A stretch of DNA of 20,589 bases from Alcanivorax sp. UBA4485. Its GTDB lineage: Bacteria > Pseudomonadota > Gammaproteobacteria > Pseudomonadales > Alcanivoracaceae. The notes under the pieces were generated by a model. It was not told the origin of the DNA and ran no database searches. It was given only the letters and a program-made list of their open reading frames with translations. Positions 6,083 through 14,899 of this stretch are shown piece by piece. Positions within the stretch are counted from its first letter, which is position 1, and every line of letters begins with the position of its first letter. Both the position numbers and the translations under genes were made by a program. The stretch is taken from assembly GCA_002389055.1 (NCBI GenBank), contig DGNT01000220.1, positions 1 through 20,589 of the forward strand, read 5' to 3'.

Positions 6083-8950
6083 ATGACTGATCCGGACTAT
6101 TCCGGCCTGCCCGACGAACTCTCCGTGCTGGTGACCCGGCACTGGCAGCGGTTCCGGGAAGTGGGCCATGCTCTCCCCGACGCTCTCCTCAAGGACCTGC
6201 CCCGTGTCTGGGCGGGCTCCGATTATGTGGCGGAGCAATTCATTCGCGACGCCGACCTGGGAGACTGGCTCAGCGGCTGCGCCCTGAAGCAGCGCCTGGA
6301 GCCCGGCGACCTGGCCGAGGAAATCAGCACGGCGGTGATGGCCTGCGACGACGAAGACGCGCTCAAAGCCACCCTGCGCCGTCTCCGTCACCGCCATATG
6401 GTGCGCCTGATCTGGCGGGACCTCACCGGCCTGGCGGACTACCACGCCACCGTGGCCGACCTGTCGATGCTCGCCGATACCCTGATCGCCACCGCCCTGG
6501 AAAAACTTTACCTGTGGGCTTGCGAGCGCAACGGCACGCCCCGTGACGAGCAGGGCCGGCCGGTCAAGCTGGTGGTGCTGGCAATGGGCAAGCTGGGCGC
6601 CCGCGAGCTCAACCTGTCGTCGGACATCGACCTGATTTTCGCCTACGAAGACGAAGGGGAAATCGAAGGCCAGCGCCGCAACCTGACCCATCACCAATTC
6701 TTCCTGCGCCTGGGCCAGCAGCTGATCAAGGCCCTCGACCAGACCACCGGCGACGGTTTTGTGTTCCGGGTGGACATGCGCCTGCGCCCCTGGGGCAAAA
6801 GCGGCGCCCTGGCGGTGGGCTTCGATGCCATGGAAAGCTACTACGAAAACCAGGGCCGCGAGTGGGAACGCTACGCACTGATCAAGATGCGCCCGGTGGC
6901 CGGCGATCTGGACGCCGGCGCGCGCCTGATCGAACGGCTCAACCCCTTCGTGTACCGCCGCTATATCGACTACGGCGCGTTCGAATCCCTGCGTGAAATG
7001 AAGGGGTTGATCGAGCGCGAGGTGAACCGCAAGGGCATGCAGGCGGACGTCAAGCTGGGCGCCGGCGGCATCCGCGAAGTGGAATTCATCGTCCAGGCGT
7101 TCCAATTGATCCGCGGCGGCCAGCTGCCCAGCCTGCGCGACCCGAACCTGATGAAAGTGCTGCCGATGCTGGTGGAGGAGGGCATGCTGCCCGAGGACGT
7201 GGTCGCCGAATTGGCGGACGCCTATGTGTTCCTGCGCGATGTGGAACACCGGCTGCAGGCGGTCGACGACCGCCAGACCCAACGCCTGCCCGACGACGAA
7301 CTGGGCTGGCAGCGGCTCACCTTCGCCATGGATTTTTCCGCCCGCGCGCCGTTCGAAAGGGCGCTGCGCCGCCACCGCGAGCAGGTGCGCTACCACTTCA
7401 GCCAGGTGATCGCCGACCCCCAGCAGGAAGCGGAGGTGTCCGAAGGCGACCAGGAATTGCTCGACCTGTGGCGGGGCGACGTGGAGCGCGACGCCGCGCT
7501 CGCCCACCTGGAAGCCATCGGCGTGCAGCAGGCCGCCGAGGTGCTGGGCCAGATCGAGACGCTGCGCGAGTCGCGTAACGTGGAAAACATGCAACGCATC
7601 GGCCGCGACCGGCTCGACAAGCTGATGCCCCTGCTGTTGGAGGCGCTCGGCTACCAGGGCCACGGCGCGGTGACCGCCGCCCGGCTGATTTCCTTCGTTG
7701 AATCGGTGCTGCGCCGCAGCGCCTACATCGCCTTGCTGGTGGAAAACCCGGGCGCCCTGACCCAACTGGTGAAGCTGTCCGGCGCCAGCCCCTGGATCGC
7801 CGAGCGCCTGGCCCGCCACCCGGTGCTGCTCGACGAATTGCTCGACGTCAGCACCCTGTATTCGCCGCCCGCCCGCTCGCAACTGGACGACGAGCTGCGC
7901 CAGCAATTGCTGCGCGTGGCCGAGGACGACCTGGAACAGCAGATGGAAGTGCTGCGTAACTTCAAGCAGGCCCACCTGCTGCGCGTGGCCGCGTCCGAAG
8001 TCACCGAGGTGCTGCCGCTGATGAAGGTCAGCGACTACCTGACCTGGCTGGCGGAAAGCATCCTCAACCAGGTGGTGATGCTGGCCTGGGAACCGATGGT
8101 GGAACGCCACGGGCGCCCGCTACGCGACGACGGCCAGCCGTGCAGCCCGGACTTCGTGGTGGCCGGCTACGGTAAGCTCGGCGGCATTGAGCTGGGCCAT
8201 AACTCCGACCTGGATCTGGTGTTCCTGCACGACGCCGCCAGCGGCGGCAGCACCGACGGCGACAAACCGGTCTCCAACGAGCAGTTCTACGCCCGCCTGG
8301 GCCAGCGCATTGTGCACATCCTCTCCACCCGCACCATGAGCGGCCAGCTCTACGAAGTGGACACCCGGCTGCGGCCCAGCGGCAGCGCCGGCCTGCTGGT
8401 GTCGTCCATGGAGGCGTTCCGCAAATACCAGCTGCAGGACGCCTGGACCTGGGAACATCAGGCGCTGGTGCGCGCCCGGGTGGTGGCCGGCTGCAACCGC
8501 GCCCGCCAGCGTTTCGAGGCGATCCGTGATGAAGTGCTTTGCCGCGAGCGGGACCAGGACGCACTGCGCGTGGACGTGCTCGCCATGCGCGACAAGATGG
8601 TCGATCACCTGGCCTCCAACCAGCCCGGCTGCTTCCACCTGAAGCAGGATCCGGGAGGTATCGTCGATATCGAATTTATGGTCCAATACGGGGTTCTACG
8701 ATGGGCCTCCCGCCACGGTGAACTGACCCGTTTCACCGACAATGTGCGGCTGCTGGAAACGCTCGCCGCTCTGGAATTGATGCCGGCCCAGGATGCCGGC
8801 CTGCTTCGGGAAGCCTACCTGGCCTACCGGTCCGCGGCCCATCGCGCGTCACTGCGCAAGGAAAAGTCCATCGTCGGCGACGGTGAATTCCGCGAATTGC
8901 GGGACGGCGTGCGTACGATCTGGCAACACTGGTTTGATCTCGCGAAATAA
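6083..8950 (+). CDS. glnE: Bifunctional glutamine synthetase adenylyltransferase/deadenylase GlnE
   Basis: Adds AMP to glutamine synthetase and removes it again, under control of PII proteins, tuning ammonia assimilation. The 955-residue product matches the family's usual 940-980. The N-terminal nucleotidyltransferase domain (deadenylase half) has MGKLGARELN then SSDIDLIF with Asp181/Asp183, and KLGAGGIREVEFIVQ. The C-terminal domain (adenylyltransferase half) has GYGKLGGIELG then NSDLDLVFLHD with Asp709/Asp711, RLRPSGSAG and a second GGIVDIEF. Both catalytic Asp pairs are present, so both activities should be retained. The ATG at 6083 lacks a good ribosome site; a TTG at 6041 would add 14 residues, which seem less likely. 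It begins 48 bases after the ATPase gene. It is followed by ilvE after 32 bases, the order I recall in P. aeruginosa. Confidence 0.97.
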   Translation: MTDPDYSGLPDELSVLVTRHWQRFREVGHALPDALLKDLPRVWAGSDYVAEQFIRDADLGDWLSGCALKQRLEPGDLAEEISTAVMACDDEDALKATLRRLRHRHMVRLIWRDLTGLADYHATVADLSMLADTLIATALEKLYLWACERNGTPRDEQGRPVKLVVLAMGKLGARELNLSSDIDLIFAYEDEGEIEGQRRNLTHHQFFLRLGQQLIKALDQTTGDGFVFRVDMRLRPWGKSGALAVGFDAMESYYENQGREWERYALIKMRPVAGDLDAGARLIERLNPFVYRRYIDYGAFESLREMKGLIEREVNRKGMQADVKLGAGGIREVEFIVQAFQLIRGGQLPSLRDPNLMKVLPMLVEEGMLPEDVVAELADAYVFLRDVEHRLQAVDDRQTQRLPDDELGWQRLTFAMDFSARAPFERALRRHREQVRYHFSQVIADPQQEAEVSEGDQELLDLWRGDVERDAALAHLEAIGVQQAAEVLGQIETLRESRNVENMQRIGRDRLDKLMPLLLEALGYQGHGAVTAARLISFVESVLRRSAYIALLVENPGALTQLVKLSGASPWIAERLARHPVLLDELLDVSTLYSPPARSQLDDELRQQLLRVAEDDLEQQMEVLRNFKQAHLLRVAASEVTEVLPLMKVSDYLTWLAESILNQVVMLAWEPMVERHGRPLRDDGQPCSPDFVVAGYGKLGGIELGHNSDLDLVFLHDAASGGSTDGDKPVSNEQFYARLGQRIVHILSTRTMSGQLYEVDTRLRPSGSAGLLVSSMEAFRKYQLQDAWTWEHQALVRARVVAGCNRARQRFEAIRDEVLCRERDQDALRVDVLAMRDKMVDHLASNQPGCFHLKQDPGGIVDIEFMVQYGVLRWASRHGELTRFTDNVRLLETLAALELMPAQDAGLLREAYLAYRSAAHRASLRKEKSIVGDGEFRELRDGVRTIWQHWFDLAK

Positions 8951-8982
8951 AAGGCTCTATCTGGATTGGGAGTGTGACCGCC

Positions 8983-9906
8983 ATGTCGATGGCTCAACGA
9001 GACGGTTTTATCTGGCTGGACAATGAAATGGTGCCTTGGCGCGAAGCCAAGACCCACGTGCTGACCCACACCCTGCATTACGGCATGGGGGTGTTCGAAG
9101 GCGTGCGTGCCTACGAGACCGCGCGGGGCCCGGCCATCTTCCGGCTCAAGGAACACACCGACCGGTTGTTCAACAGCGCCCATATTCTCAACATGAAGAT
9201 TCCTTACACCAAGGAACAGATCAACCAGGCGCAGATCGACGCGGTGCGCGAGAACAAGCTGCCCCACGCGTACCTGCGGCCGATGGCGTTCTACGGCAGC
9301 GAAGGCATGGGTCTGCGCGCGCACAACCTGCAAGTGCACGTCATGGTCGCCGCCTGGGAGTGGCCCGCCTACATGAGCCCGGAAGCGTTGGAGCTGGGCA
9401 TCAAGGTACGCACCTCCAGCTACACCCGGCACCACGTCAACATCACCATGTGCAAGGCCAAGGCCAACGGCAATTACATCAACTCCATGCTGGCCCTGAA
9501 CGAAGCCGTGTCCGGCGGCGCCGACGAAGCGCTGCTGCTGGATAACGAAGGCTATGTGGCGGAAGGCTCCGGCGAGAACGTGTTCCTGATCCGTGACGGC
9601 GTGCTCTACACCCCGGAGCTGACCTCCTGCCTGGACGGCATCACCCGCAAGACCATCATTCAGCTCGCCGAGGAACACGGTTACACGGTGCGCGAGAAGC
9701 GCCTCACCCGCGATGAGTTCTACATCGCCGACGAAGCCTTCTTCACCGGCACCGCGGCGGAAGTGACGCCGATCCGCGAGCTGGACGGCCGCATCATCGG
9801 CGAGGGCAAACGCGGCCCGATCACCGAAGAGCTGCAGACCGTTTACTTCGATCTGGTGCGCGACAAGCACGACCGCCACCAGGAATGGCTGACCCACGTT
9901 TCCTGA
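8983..9906 (+). CDS. ilvE: Branched-chain amino acid aminotransferase IlvE
   Basis: PLP enzyme that makes the last step to valine, leucine and isoleucine by transferring the amino group from glutamate. The 307 residues are the length I recall for P. aeruginosa IlvE. Fold-type IV features are clear: THTLHYGMGVFEGVRAY at 28-44; YLRPMAFYGSEGMG near 97; KAKANGNYINSM with the PLP lysine predicted at Lys160; EGSGEN at 194-199; and FFTGTAAEVTPIRE near 253. The ATG at 8983 (MSMAQRDG) is chosen because GGGAG lies ten bases upstream and homologues begin MSMA. A GTG at 8974 and an ATG at 8989 are less well placed. Its TGA stop abuts the GTG start of waaF with no spacing, so the LPS genes downstream are probably translated in a coupled fashion. 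Confidence 0.97.
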   Translation: MSMAQRDGFIWLDNEMVPWREAKTHVLTHTLHYGMGVFEGVRAYETARGPAIFRLKEHTDRLFNSAHILNMKIPYTKEQINQAQIDAVRENKLPHAYLRPMAFYGSEGMGLRAHNLQVHVMVAAWEWPAYMSPEALELGIKVRTSSYTRHHVNITMCKAKANGNYINSMLALNEAVSGGADEALLLDNEGYVAEGSGENVFLIRDGVLYTPELTSCLDGITRKTIIQLAEEHGYTVREKRLTRDEFYIADEAFFTGTAAEVTPIRELDGRIIGEGKRGPITEELQTVYFDLVRDKHDRHQEWLTHVS

Positions 9907-10953
9907 GTGTCTGAATCGCGGCGCCCACGCATCCTGGTCGTCGGCCCGTCCTGGGTCGGCGACATGGTCATGGCCCAGACGCTGTTCGCCGAACTGCAGC
10001 GTCAACAGCCTTGCGACATCGATGTGCTGGCGCCGGCCTGGTGCCGGCCGTTGCTGTCGCGCATGCCGGAAGTGTGTCAGGCGCTGGATTTGCCGTTCGG
10101 CCACGGTGAACTGAAGCTGCGCCAGCGGCGCGCTGAAGGCCGTGCCTTGCGCGGCGGCTACGACCGCGCCTTCGTGCTCCCCAATTCCCTCAAGTCCGCG
10201 TTGATTCCATTCTGGGCCGGCGTTCCGGTGCGCACCGGCTGGCGCGGGGAAATGCGCTACGGCCTGCTTAACGATGTGCGCAAGCTGGACAAAGACCGCT
10301 ACCCCTTGATGGTGCAGCGCTTCGTGGCGCTGGCGCTGGACGCCGACGCGCCGCCGCCGGCCCTGGACTCAATCCAGCCGCCGCGGCTGCGCGTGGACAG
10401 CGACGCCGTGGCCGCCGCCCGGGCCGACCAGCGGCTCGCCGACGACCGCCCGGTGCTGGGGCTGTGCCCCGGCGCCGAGTTCGGCCCGTCCAAACGCTGG
10501 CCGGAATACCACTACGCCGCCGTGGCCCGCCACTGGATCGAGCAGGGCGGTCGGGTGTGGCTGTTCGGCTCCGCCAAGGACCGGCCGGTGGCCGAGCAGA
10601 TTATCGACGCGCTGCCGGACGCCCAGCGGGGCGAGGCGGCGATCCTGGCCGGCGCCACCAGCCTGGAGCAGGCGGTGGACCTGCTGTCGGTCACCGACGC
10701 CGTGGTCAGCAACGATTCCGGCCTGATGCATATTGCCGCCGCCCTGGGCCGGCCGCTGGTGGCGGTGTACGGTTCCACCTCACCCGGCTTTACGCCGCCG
10801 CTGGGCGAAGCGGTGGCGATTGAGCGGCTGGGGCTGGAATGCAGCCCCTGTTTCCAGCGCGAATGCCCGCTGGGCCACCTCAATTGTCTTCGCCAGCTGG
10901 AACCGGACCGGGTGATTCAGGCCCTGGCACGGTTGCCGGGCGTGCCGCGATGA
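9907..10953 (+). CDS. waaF: ADP-heptose:LPS heptosyltransferase II WaaF
   Basis: GT9 glycosyltransferase that adds the second heptose to the LPS inner core on the cytoplasmic face of the inner membrane. The 348 residues have the WaaF pattern. GPSWVGDMVMAQ is at 13-24, with Asp19 in the position of the catalytic acidic residue of heptosyltransferases. CPGAEFGPSKRWP starts the donor-binding half. SNDSGLMHIAAALGRP and VYGSTSPGFTPP follow, and the end has the conserved cysteine segment CSPCFQRECPLGHLNC. The start is a GTG directly after the ilvE TGA, with no ribosome site of its own. Any later ATG would remove the N-terminal motif, so coupled initiation is likely. Confidence 0.95.
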   Translation: MSESRRPRILVVGPSWVGDMVMAQTLFAELQRQQPCDIDVLAPAWCRPLLSRMPEVCQALDLPFGHGELKLRQRRAEGRALRGGYDRAFVLPNSLKSALIPFWAGVPVRTGWRGEMRYGLLNDVRKLDKDRYPLMVQRFVALALDADAPPPALDSIQPPRLRVDSDAVAAARADQRLADDRPVLGLCPGAEFGPSKRWPEYHYAAVARHWIEQGGRVWLFGSAKDRPVAEQIIDALPDAQRGEAAILAGATSLEQAVDLLSVTDAVVSNDSGLMHIAAALGRPLVAVYGSTSPGFTPPLGEAVAIERLGLECSPCFQRECPLGHLNCLRQLEPDRVIQALARLPGVPR

Positions 10954-10972
10954 ACCACGACGGACGGTCGGT

Positions 10973-12043
10973 ATGCGTGTTCTGCTGATCAAAACGTCCT
11001 CCATGGGCGATGTGATCCACTCCCTGCCGGCGATCACGGACGCGGCGCGGGCGATCCCGGGCCTGCGGCTGGACTGGGTGGTGGAAGAGGGCTTCGCCGA
11101 CCTGGCCGGCCGCCACCCGGCGGTGGACCGGGTGCTGCCCTGCGCCCTGCGCCGCTGGCGCCGGCACCCCTGGCGCGCCCGTCGCAGCGGGGAATGGAGC
11201 ACCTTCAAGAACGCCCTGCGCGAGCGCGAGTACGACGCCGTGATCGACGCCCAGGGCCTGATCAAAAGCGCCTTTATCACCCGCCTGGCGCGCGGCCCCA
11301 AGTTCGGTCTGGATAAGACCTCCGCCCGCGAGCCCTGGTCGGCGCTGGCGCTGGACCGGCCGTTGCCGGTGCCCCGGGGCGGCCATGCGGTGACCCGGGT
11401 GCGGCAACTGTTCGCCGCCGCCCTCGGCTACAGCGCCCCGGACAGCGCCCCGGACTACGGCCTGCGCCGCACCCGCGCGCCGCGTCCGCTGGCCGCACCC
11501 GGCGCCGAGCTGGTGTTCTGCCATGGCACCACCTGGCCCACCAAACACTATCCGGAAGCCTATTGGCGCGCCCTGGCGGAACGGGCCGCCGGCGCCGGCC
11601 AGCGGGTGTGGCTGCCGTGGGGCAACGACACCGAGCGCGCCCGCGCCGAGCGTATCGCCCAGGACCTGAGCGGCGTCGAGGTGCTGCCGCGCCTGTCCCT
11701 GTCCACGCTCACCGACCGCATGCTGGCCTGGGACGGCTTCGTCGCCGTCGACACCGGCCTGGCCCACCTGGCCGCCGCCGCCGGCCTGCCCGGCGTGGCG
11801 TTGTACGGCCCCACCGACCCGCGCCTGACCGGCGTCTGGGGGCCGCGCGCGCGCTCGCTGGCGGCGGACTTTCCCTGCGCCCCCTGCGTCCAGGAAAAGT
11901 GCACCTATCAAGGCAACCTGGGCCAGGGGGTGAACCCGCCCTGTTTCAGCAGCCTGAAGCCGCACCGCGTCTGGCAGGCGTTGATGGAAGTAACAGCGGA
12001 CGGAGCCGCCGACGGGGTGATCGCCACAGGGGGCGGCCGATGA
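10973..12043 (+). CDS. waaC: LPS heptosyltransferase I WaaC
   Basis: GT9 enzyme that adds the first heptose to Kdo2-lipid A. The 356-residue product begins MRVLLIKTSSMGDVIHSLPA, a WaaC hallmark, with Asp13 at the position of the catalytic base in E. coli WaaC. The second Rossmann half shows HGTTWPTKHYPEAYW, the donor-site WPTKxYP segment, then VAVDTGLAHLAAAAGLPGV and ALYGPTDPRLTG. The gene starts 19 bases after waaF and overlaps waaG by four bases (ATGA). The C-terminal dozen residues are rich in Gly and Ala and look like an unconserved tail. Confidence 0.95.
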   Translation: MRVLLIKTSSMGDVIHSLPAITDAARAIPGLRLDWVVEEGFADLAGRHPAVDRVLPCALRRWRRHPWRARRSGEWSTFKNALREREYDAVIDAQGLIKSAFITRLARGPKFGLDKTSAREPWSALALDRPLPVPRGGHAVTRVRQLFAAALGYSAPDSAPDYGLRRTRAPRPLAAPGAELVFCHGTTWPTKHYPEAYWRALAERAAGAGQRVWLPWGNDTERARAERIAQDLSGVEVLPRLSLSTLTDRMLAWDGFVAVDTGLAHLAAAAGLPGVALYGPTDPRLTGVWGPRARSLAADFPCAPCVQEKCTYQGNLGQGVNPPCFSSLKPHRVWQALMEVTADGAADGVIATGGGR

Positions 12044-13137
12044 AACTGGCGTTCCTGCTGTTCGAATATTTTCCCTACGGTGGCCTGCAACGGGACATGA
12101 TGGCGATCGCCGCCAAGGCGCTGGAACGCGGCCACCCGGTGACGGTGTTCACCCGCGCCTGGCACAGTGACCCGGCCACCGTGGACGGGCTGGAGGTGCG
12201 CACGCTACCGTCCGCCGCCCGCAGCAACCACGCCAGCGACGCGGATTTCGCACGCCGGGTAACCGCGCAACTGGACGGCTTTGATCGGGTGGTGGGCTTC
12301 AACAAGATGCCGGGGCTGGACTGGTACTACGCCGCCGACGGCTGTCTGGCGGCCCGCTACCAGGGCCTGAAAACCCTGCTGCCGCGCTACCGCAGCAAGC
12401 TGGCCATGGAGGCCGCCGTGTTCGGCCCCGCCACCACCGGGGTGCTTTCCATCTCGCCGCCGCAGAAAGCGCTCTACCAGCACCATTACGGCACGCCGGA
12501 CGGGCGTTTCGTGTCGCTGCCGCCGGGTATCCGGCGGGACCGCGCACAGCCCGCCGACCATCTGCACCGCCGCACCCTCCTGCGCGCCGAGCTGGGCATC
12601 AGCGAAGTGACGCCGATGCTGTTGTTCGTGGGCTCCGGTTTTCGCACCAAGGGGCTGGACCGGGCTCTGCAGGCCCTGGCCGGGCTGCCCGGCGACGCCC
12701 GCTTGTTCGTGGTCGGCGAGGACAAGGCGGCGCCCTACCAGAGACAGGCGCGGCGCCTGGGCCTGGAAGGGCGGGTCCACTTCATGGGCGGCCGCGACGA
12801 CGTGCCGGCCTGGTTGTGGGCGGCGGATCTGCTGGTGCACCCGGCCTACGCCGAGAACACCGGCACGGTGCTGCTGGAAGCGGCCATCGCCGGGCTGCCG
12901 GTGCTGACCACCAGCGCCTGCGGCTACGCCGACTATATTCGCGACGCCGGCCTGGGCCGGGTGCTCGACGAGCCCACCGCGGAATCCCTGGTCGCCGCCG
13001 CCCGTGAATTATTGTCGATAGACCGGCCCGCCTGGTGGGAAAAAGCGGCCCGATTCGCCGAGCAGGCGGACATTTACAGCCTGGTGGACCACGCCGTGGA
13101 CGCCATCGAGGGCGAGCCGCCGGGAGCACCGCGATGA
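12040..13137 (+). CDS. waaG: LPS core glycosyltransferase WaaG (GT4)
   Basis: Adds the first outer-core hexose to the second heptose of the core; a peripheral inner-membrane enzyme. In E. coli the sugar is glucose and in Pseudomonas galactosamine, so the sugar here is not certain. The 365 residues fit the family (about 370). The N-terminal domain opens MKLAFLLFEYFPYGGLQRDM. The C-terminal GT-B domain has LLFVGSGFRTKGLDRAL and the EX7E motif ENTGTVLLE, with Glu272 and Glu280, as in retaining GT4 enzymes. The ATG overlaps the waaC stop codon (ATGA), as does its own stop with waaP, so the whole run is translationally coupled. Confidence 0.94.
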   Translation: MKLAFLLFEYFPYGGLQRDMMAIAAKALERGHPVTVFTRAWHSDPATVDGLEVRTLPSAARSNHASDADFARRVTAQLDGFDRVVGFNKMPGLDWYYAADGCLAARYQGLKTLLPRYRSKLAMEAAVFGPATTGVLSISPPQKALYQHHYGTPDGRFVSLPPGIRRDRAQPADHLHRRTLLRAELGISEVTPMLLFVGSGFRTKGLDRALQALAGLPGDARLFVVGEDKAAPYQRQARRLGLEGRVHFMGGRDDVPAWLWAADLLVHPAYAENTGTVLLEAAIAGLPVLTTSACGYADYIRDAGLGRVLDEPTAESLVAAARELLSIDRPAWWEKAARFAEQADIYSLVDHAVDAIEGEPPGAPR

Positions 13138-13988
13138 ACGACCGCGCCCTGTACCTGCGCGACGATCTGGCCGCCGCCTGGGCCGGGCGGGATCCGTTCG
13201 CCCAGGCCGCCACGCAACCCGGCGAGGTTTACCGGGCCCGCGAGGGCCGGCGCACGCTGCGTTTCGAGGCCGCCGGCCACCCTTACTTTCTCAAGTACCA
13301 CGGCGGCATCGGCTGGCGGGAAATCATCAAGAACCTGACCCAGGCCAAGGCGCCGGTGCTCGGCGCCCTGTCCGAAGTGCGCGCGATCCGCGCCGTGGCC
13401 GCCGCCGGCATCGATACGCTGACCATCGCCGGTTACGGCTGTCGCGGCGCCAACCCGGCGCGGCAGCAATCGTTTCTGGTCACCGATGAACTGAGCGACA
13501 CGGTCAGCCTGGAAGAGCTGGGCGAGGCCTGGCGCCTGGATCCGGGGCCGGCGCCGTTCAAGTGGGCGCTGATCCGCCGGGTGGGCGAGATCGCCCGGGC
13601 CATGCACGGCGCCGGGGTTAACCACCGCGACTTCTACCTGGGCCACTTTCTGATCGCGCGGGCGGCGGTGGCCGGGTACGACGCCGGCGCGCCGCTGTCT
13701 CTGATCGATCTGCACCGCTCCCAGGTGCGCAAAAAGGTGCCGCGCCGCTGGCGCAACAAGGACGTGGGCGGCCTGTATTACTCCACCGCCCGGCTGGATC
13801 TGACCCACCGGGACCTGCTGCGCTTCGTGCGCGCCTACACCGGCCTGCCGCTGCGTCAGGCGCTGCGCGAGCACGCCGCCCTATGGCGCGCCAGCCGCAA
13901 AGAGGCGGAGAAAATCTACCGCCGCTATTTCGAGATCGAGCCCAGCTTCCCGTTGCGGTACTGCGAGCACCCGGGGAAGGACATATGA
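13134..13988 (+). CDS. waaP: LPS core heptose(I) kinase WaaP
   Basis: Sugar kinase of the eukaryotic-kinase fold that phosphorylates the first heptose of the inner core with ATP; essential in P. aeruginosa. The 284 residues are a little longer than E. coli and Pseudomonas WaaP (265-268). Visible motifs are HPYFLKYHGG with the probable ATP-binding Lys54, the helix segment LGALSEVRAI, the catalytic loop NHRDFYLGHFL with Asp166, and LIDLHRSQVR with the metal-binding Asp192. The GGGAG eight bases before the ATG is a good ribosome site inside the end of waaG. It follows waaG as in other Gammaproteobacteria, which supports the assignment over a generic LPS kinase. Confidence 0.94.
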   Translation: MNDRALYLRDDLAAAWAGRDPFAQAATQPGEVYRAREGRRTLRFEAAGHPYFLKYHGGIGWREIIKNLTQAKAPVLGALSEVRAIRAVAAAGIDTLTIAGYGCRGANPARQQSFLVTDELSDTVSLEELGEAWRLDPGPAPFKWALIRRVGEIARAMHGAGVNHRDFYLGHFLIARAAVAGYDAGAPLSLIDLHRSQVRKKVPRRWRNKDVGGLYYSTARLDLTHRDLLRFVRAYTGLPLRQALREHAALWRASRKEAEKIYRRYFEIEPSFPLRYCEHPGKDI

Positions 13989-14899
13989 GCGGCGCGCCGG
14001 CGTTTTCCATCGTCATTCCCGCCTACAACTACGCCCATTTTCTGCGCCGGGCGGTGACCTCGGCCTGCACCCAGGAAGGCGTCGACGTTGACGTGCTGGT
14101 GGTCGACGACGGCTCCACCGACGACACCCCGGCGGTGATGGACAAGCTGGGCGCCGAGTTCGGCGAACGGCTGGCCTATCACCGCCAGGCCAACCAGGGT
14201 CCGGCGGCGGCGCGGGCGGCGGGGCTGGCCCTGGCCCGCCACGACTGGCTGGTGTTCCTCGACGCCGACGACGAGCTGCTGCCCGGCGCCCTGCGGGTGT
14301 TCGCCGATCTGATCACCGTGCACCCGCGAAGCCGGGTGGCCATCGCCGGCCACCTTGCCCGCCACGGCGACCGCGAGCGCCGGGTCACGCCGGGGCCGGT
14401 GAGCGACAGCCGCCAGGCCAATTTCGCCGCCTACCTGGACAAGCAACTGAGCCTGTCCAACGGCGCCTGCGCCCTGCACCGGTCGGTGTTCGACAGCGCG
14501 CCGCTGGCGTCGCCGTTGCCGCACACCGAGGACATGCCGGTGTTCGCCCATCTGATGGCCTGCTACGACGCCTGCAAAAGCGACCAGCCGGTGCTACGGG
14601 TGTACCACCACGGCGGCAGCCGCCGCAACGACGTGGCGGCGGCCCTGGCGCTGGGCATGGATCTGGAGCGGGCCATCTTTGACGACAACGGTCTGCCCGA
14701 CTGGGCCGGCGAACTGCGGCGTGGTTACCGGGCACGGCGCGCCCTGTCGTTGCTCAAGCTGGCGGCCCGTGGCGGCCGGCCGGACCAGGTGCGTTTTTTC
14801 TTTCACCGCGCGCTCGGCGCCGATTGGCGGCGGGCATTGCAGCCGCGCTACCTGCGCCGGTACCTTGCCAGTTTCGTCCGCCGCCGGAAGCCATCGTGA
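13985..14899 (+). CDS. GT2-family glycosyltransferase of the LPS core operon
   Basis: A GT-A fold family 2 glycosyltransferase of 304 residues, probably cytoplasmic, as no membrane segment is seen. The N-terminus is typical: FSIVIPAYNYAHFLRRAVTS, VLVVDDGSTDDTP and, about 40 residues on, RQANQGPAAARAAGL. The DXD-type metal and nucleotide-sugar site is FLDADDELLPGA. The C-terminal part is basic and helical (YLRRYLASFVRRRKPS) and may touch the membrane surface. Its ATG overlaps the waaP stop, with a strong GGGGAAGGA site four bases upstream, and its TGA overlaps the next start. Its position between waaP and a core kinase argues for a role in building the LPS core. Donor and acceptor cannot be read from the sequence, so no symbol is given. 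Confidence 0.88.
   Translation: MSGAPAFSIVIPAYNYAHFLRRAVTSACTQEGVDVDVLVVDDGSTDDTPAVMDKLGAEFGERLAYHRQANQGPAAARAAGLALARHDWLVFLDADDELLPGALRVFADLITVHPRSRVAIAGHLARHGDRERRVTPGPVSDSRQANFAAYLDKQLSLSNGACALHRSVFDSAPLASPLPHTEDMPVFAHLMACYDACKSDQPVLRVYHHGGSRRNDVAAALALGMDLERAIFDDNGLPDWAGELRRGYRARRALSLLKLAARGGRPDQVRFFFHRALGADWRRALQPRYLRRYLASFVRRRKPS

Noticed and set aside
5855..8110. Minus-strand open frame of 751 codons opposite glnE
   Set aside because: Rich in His, Gln and Val with no domain motifs. It mirrors glnE codons and even crosses the end of the ATPase gene; a frame shadow.
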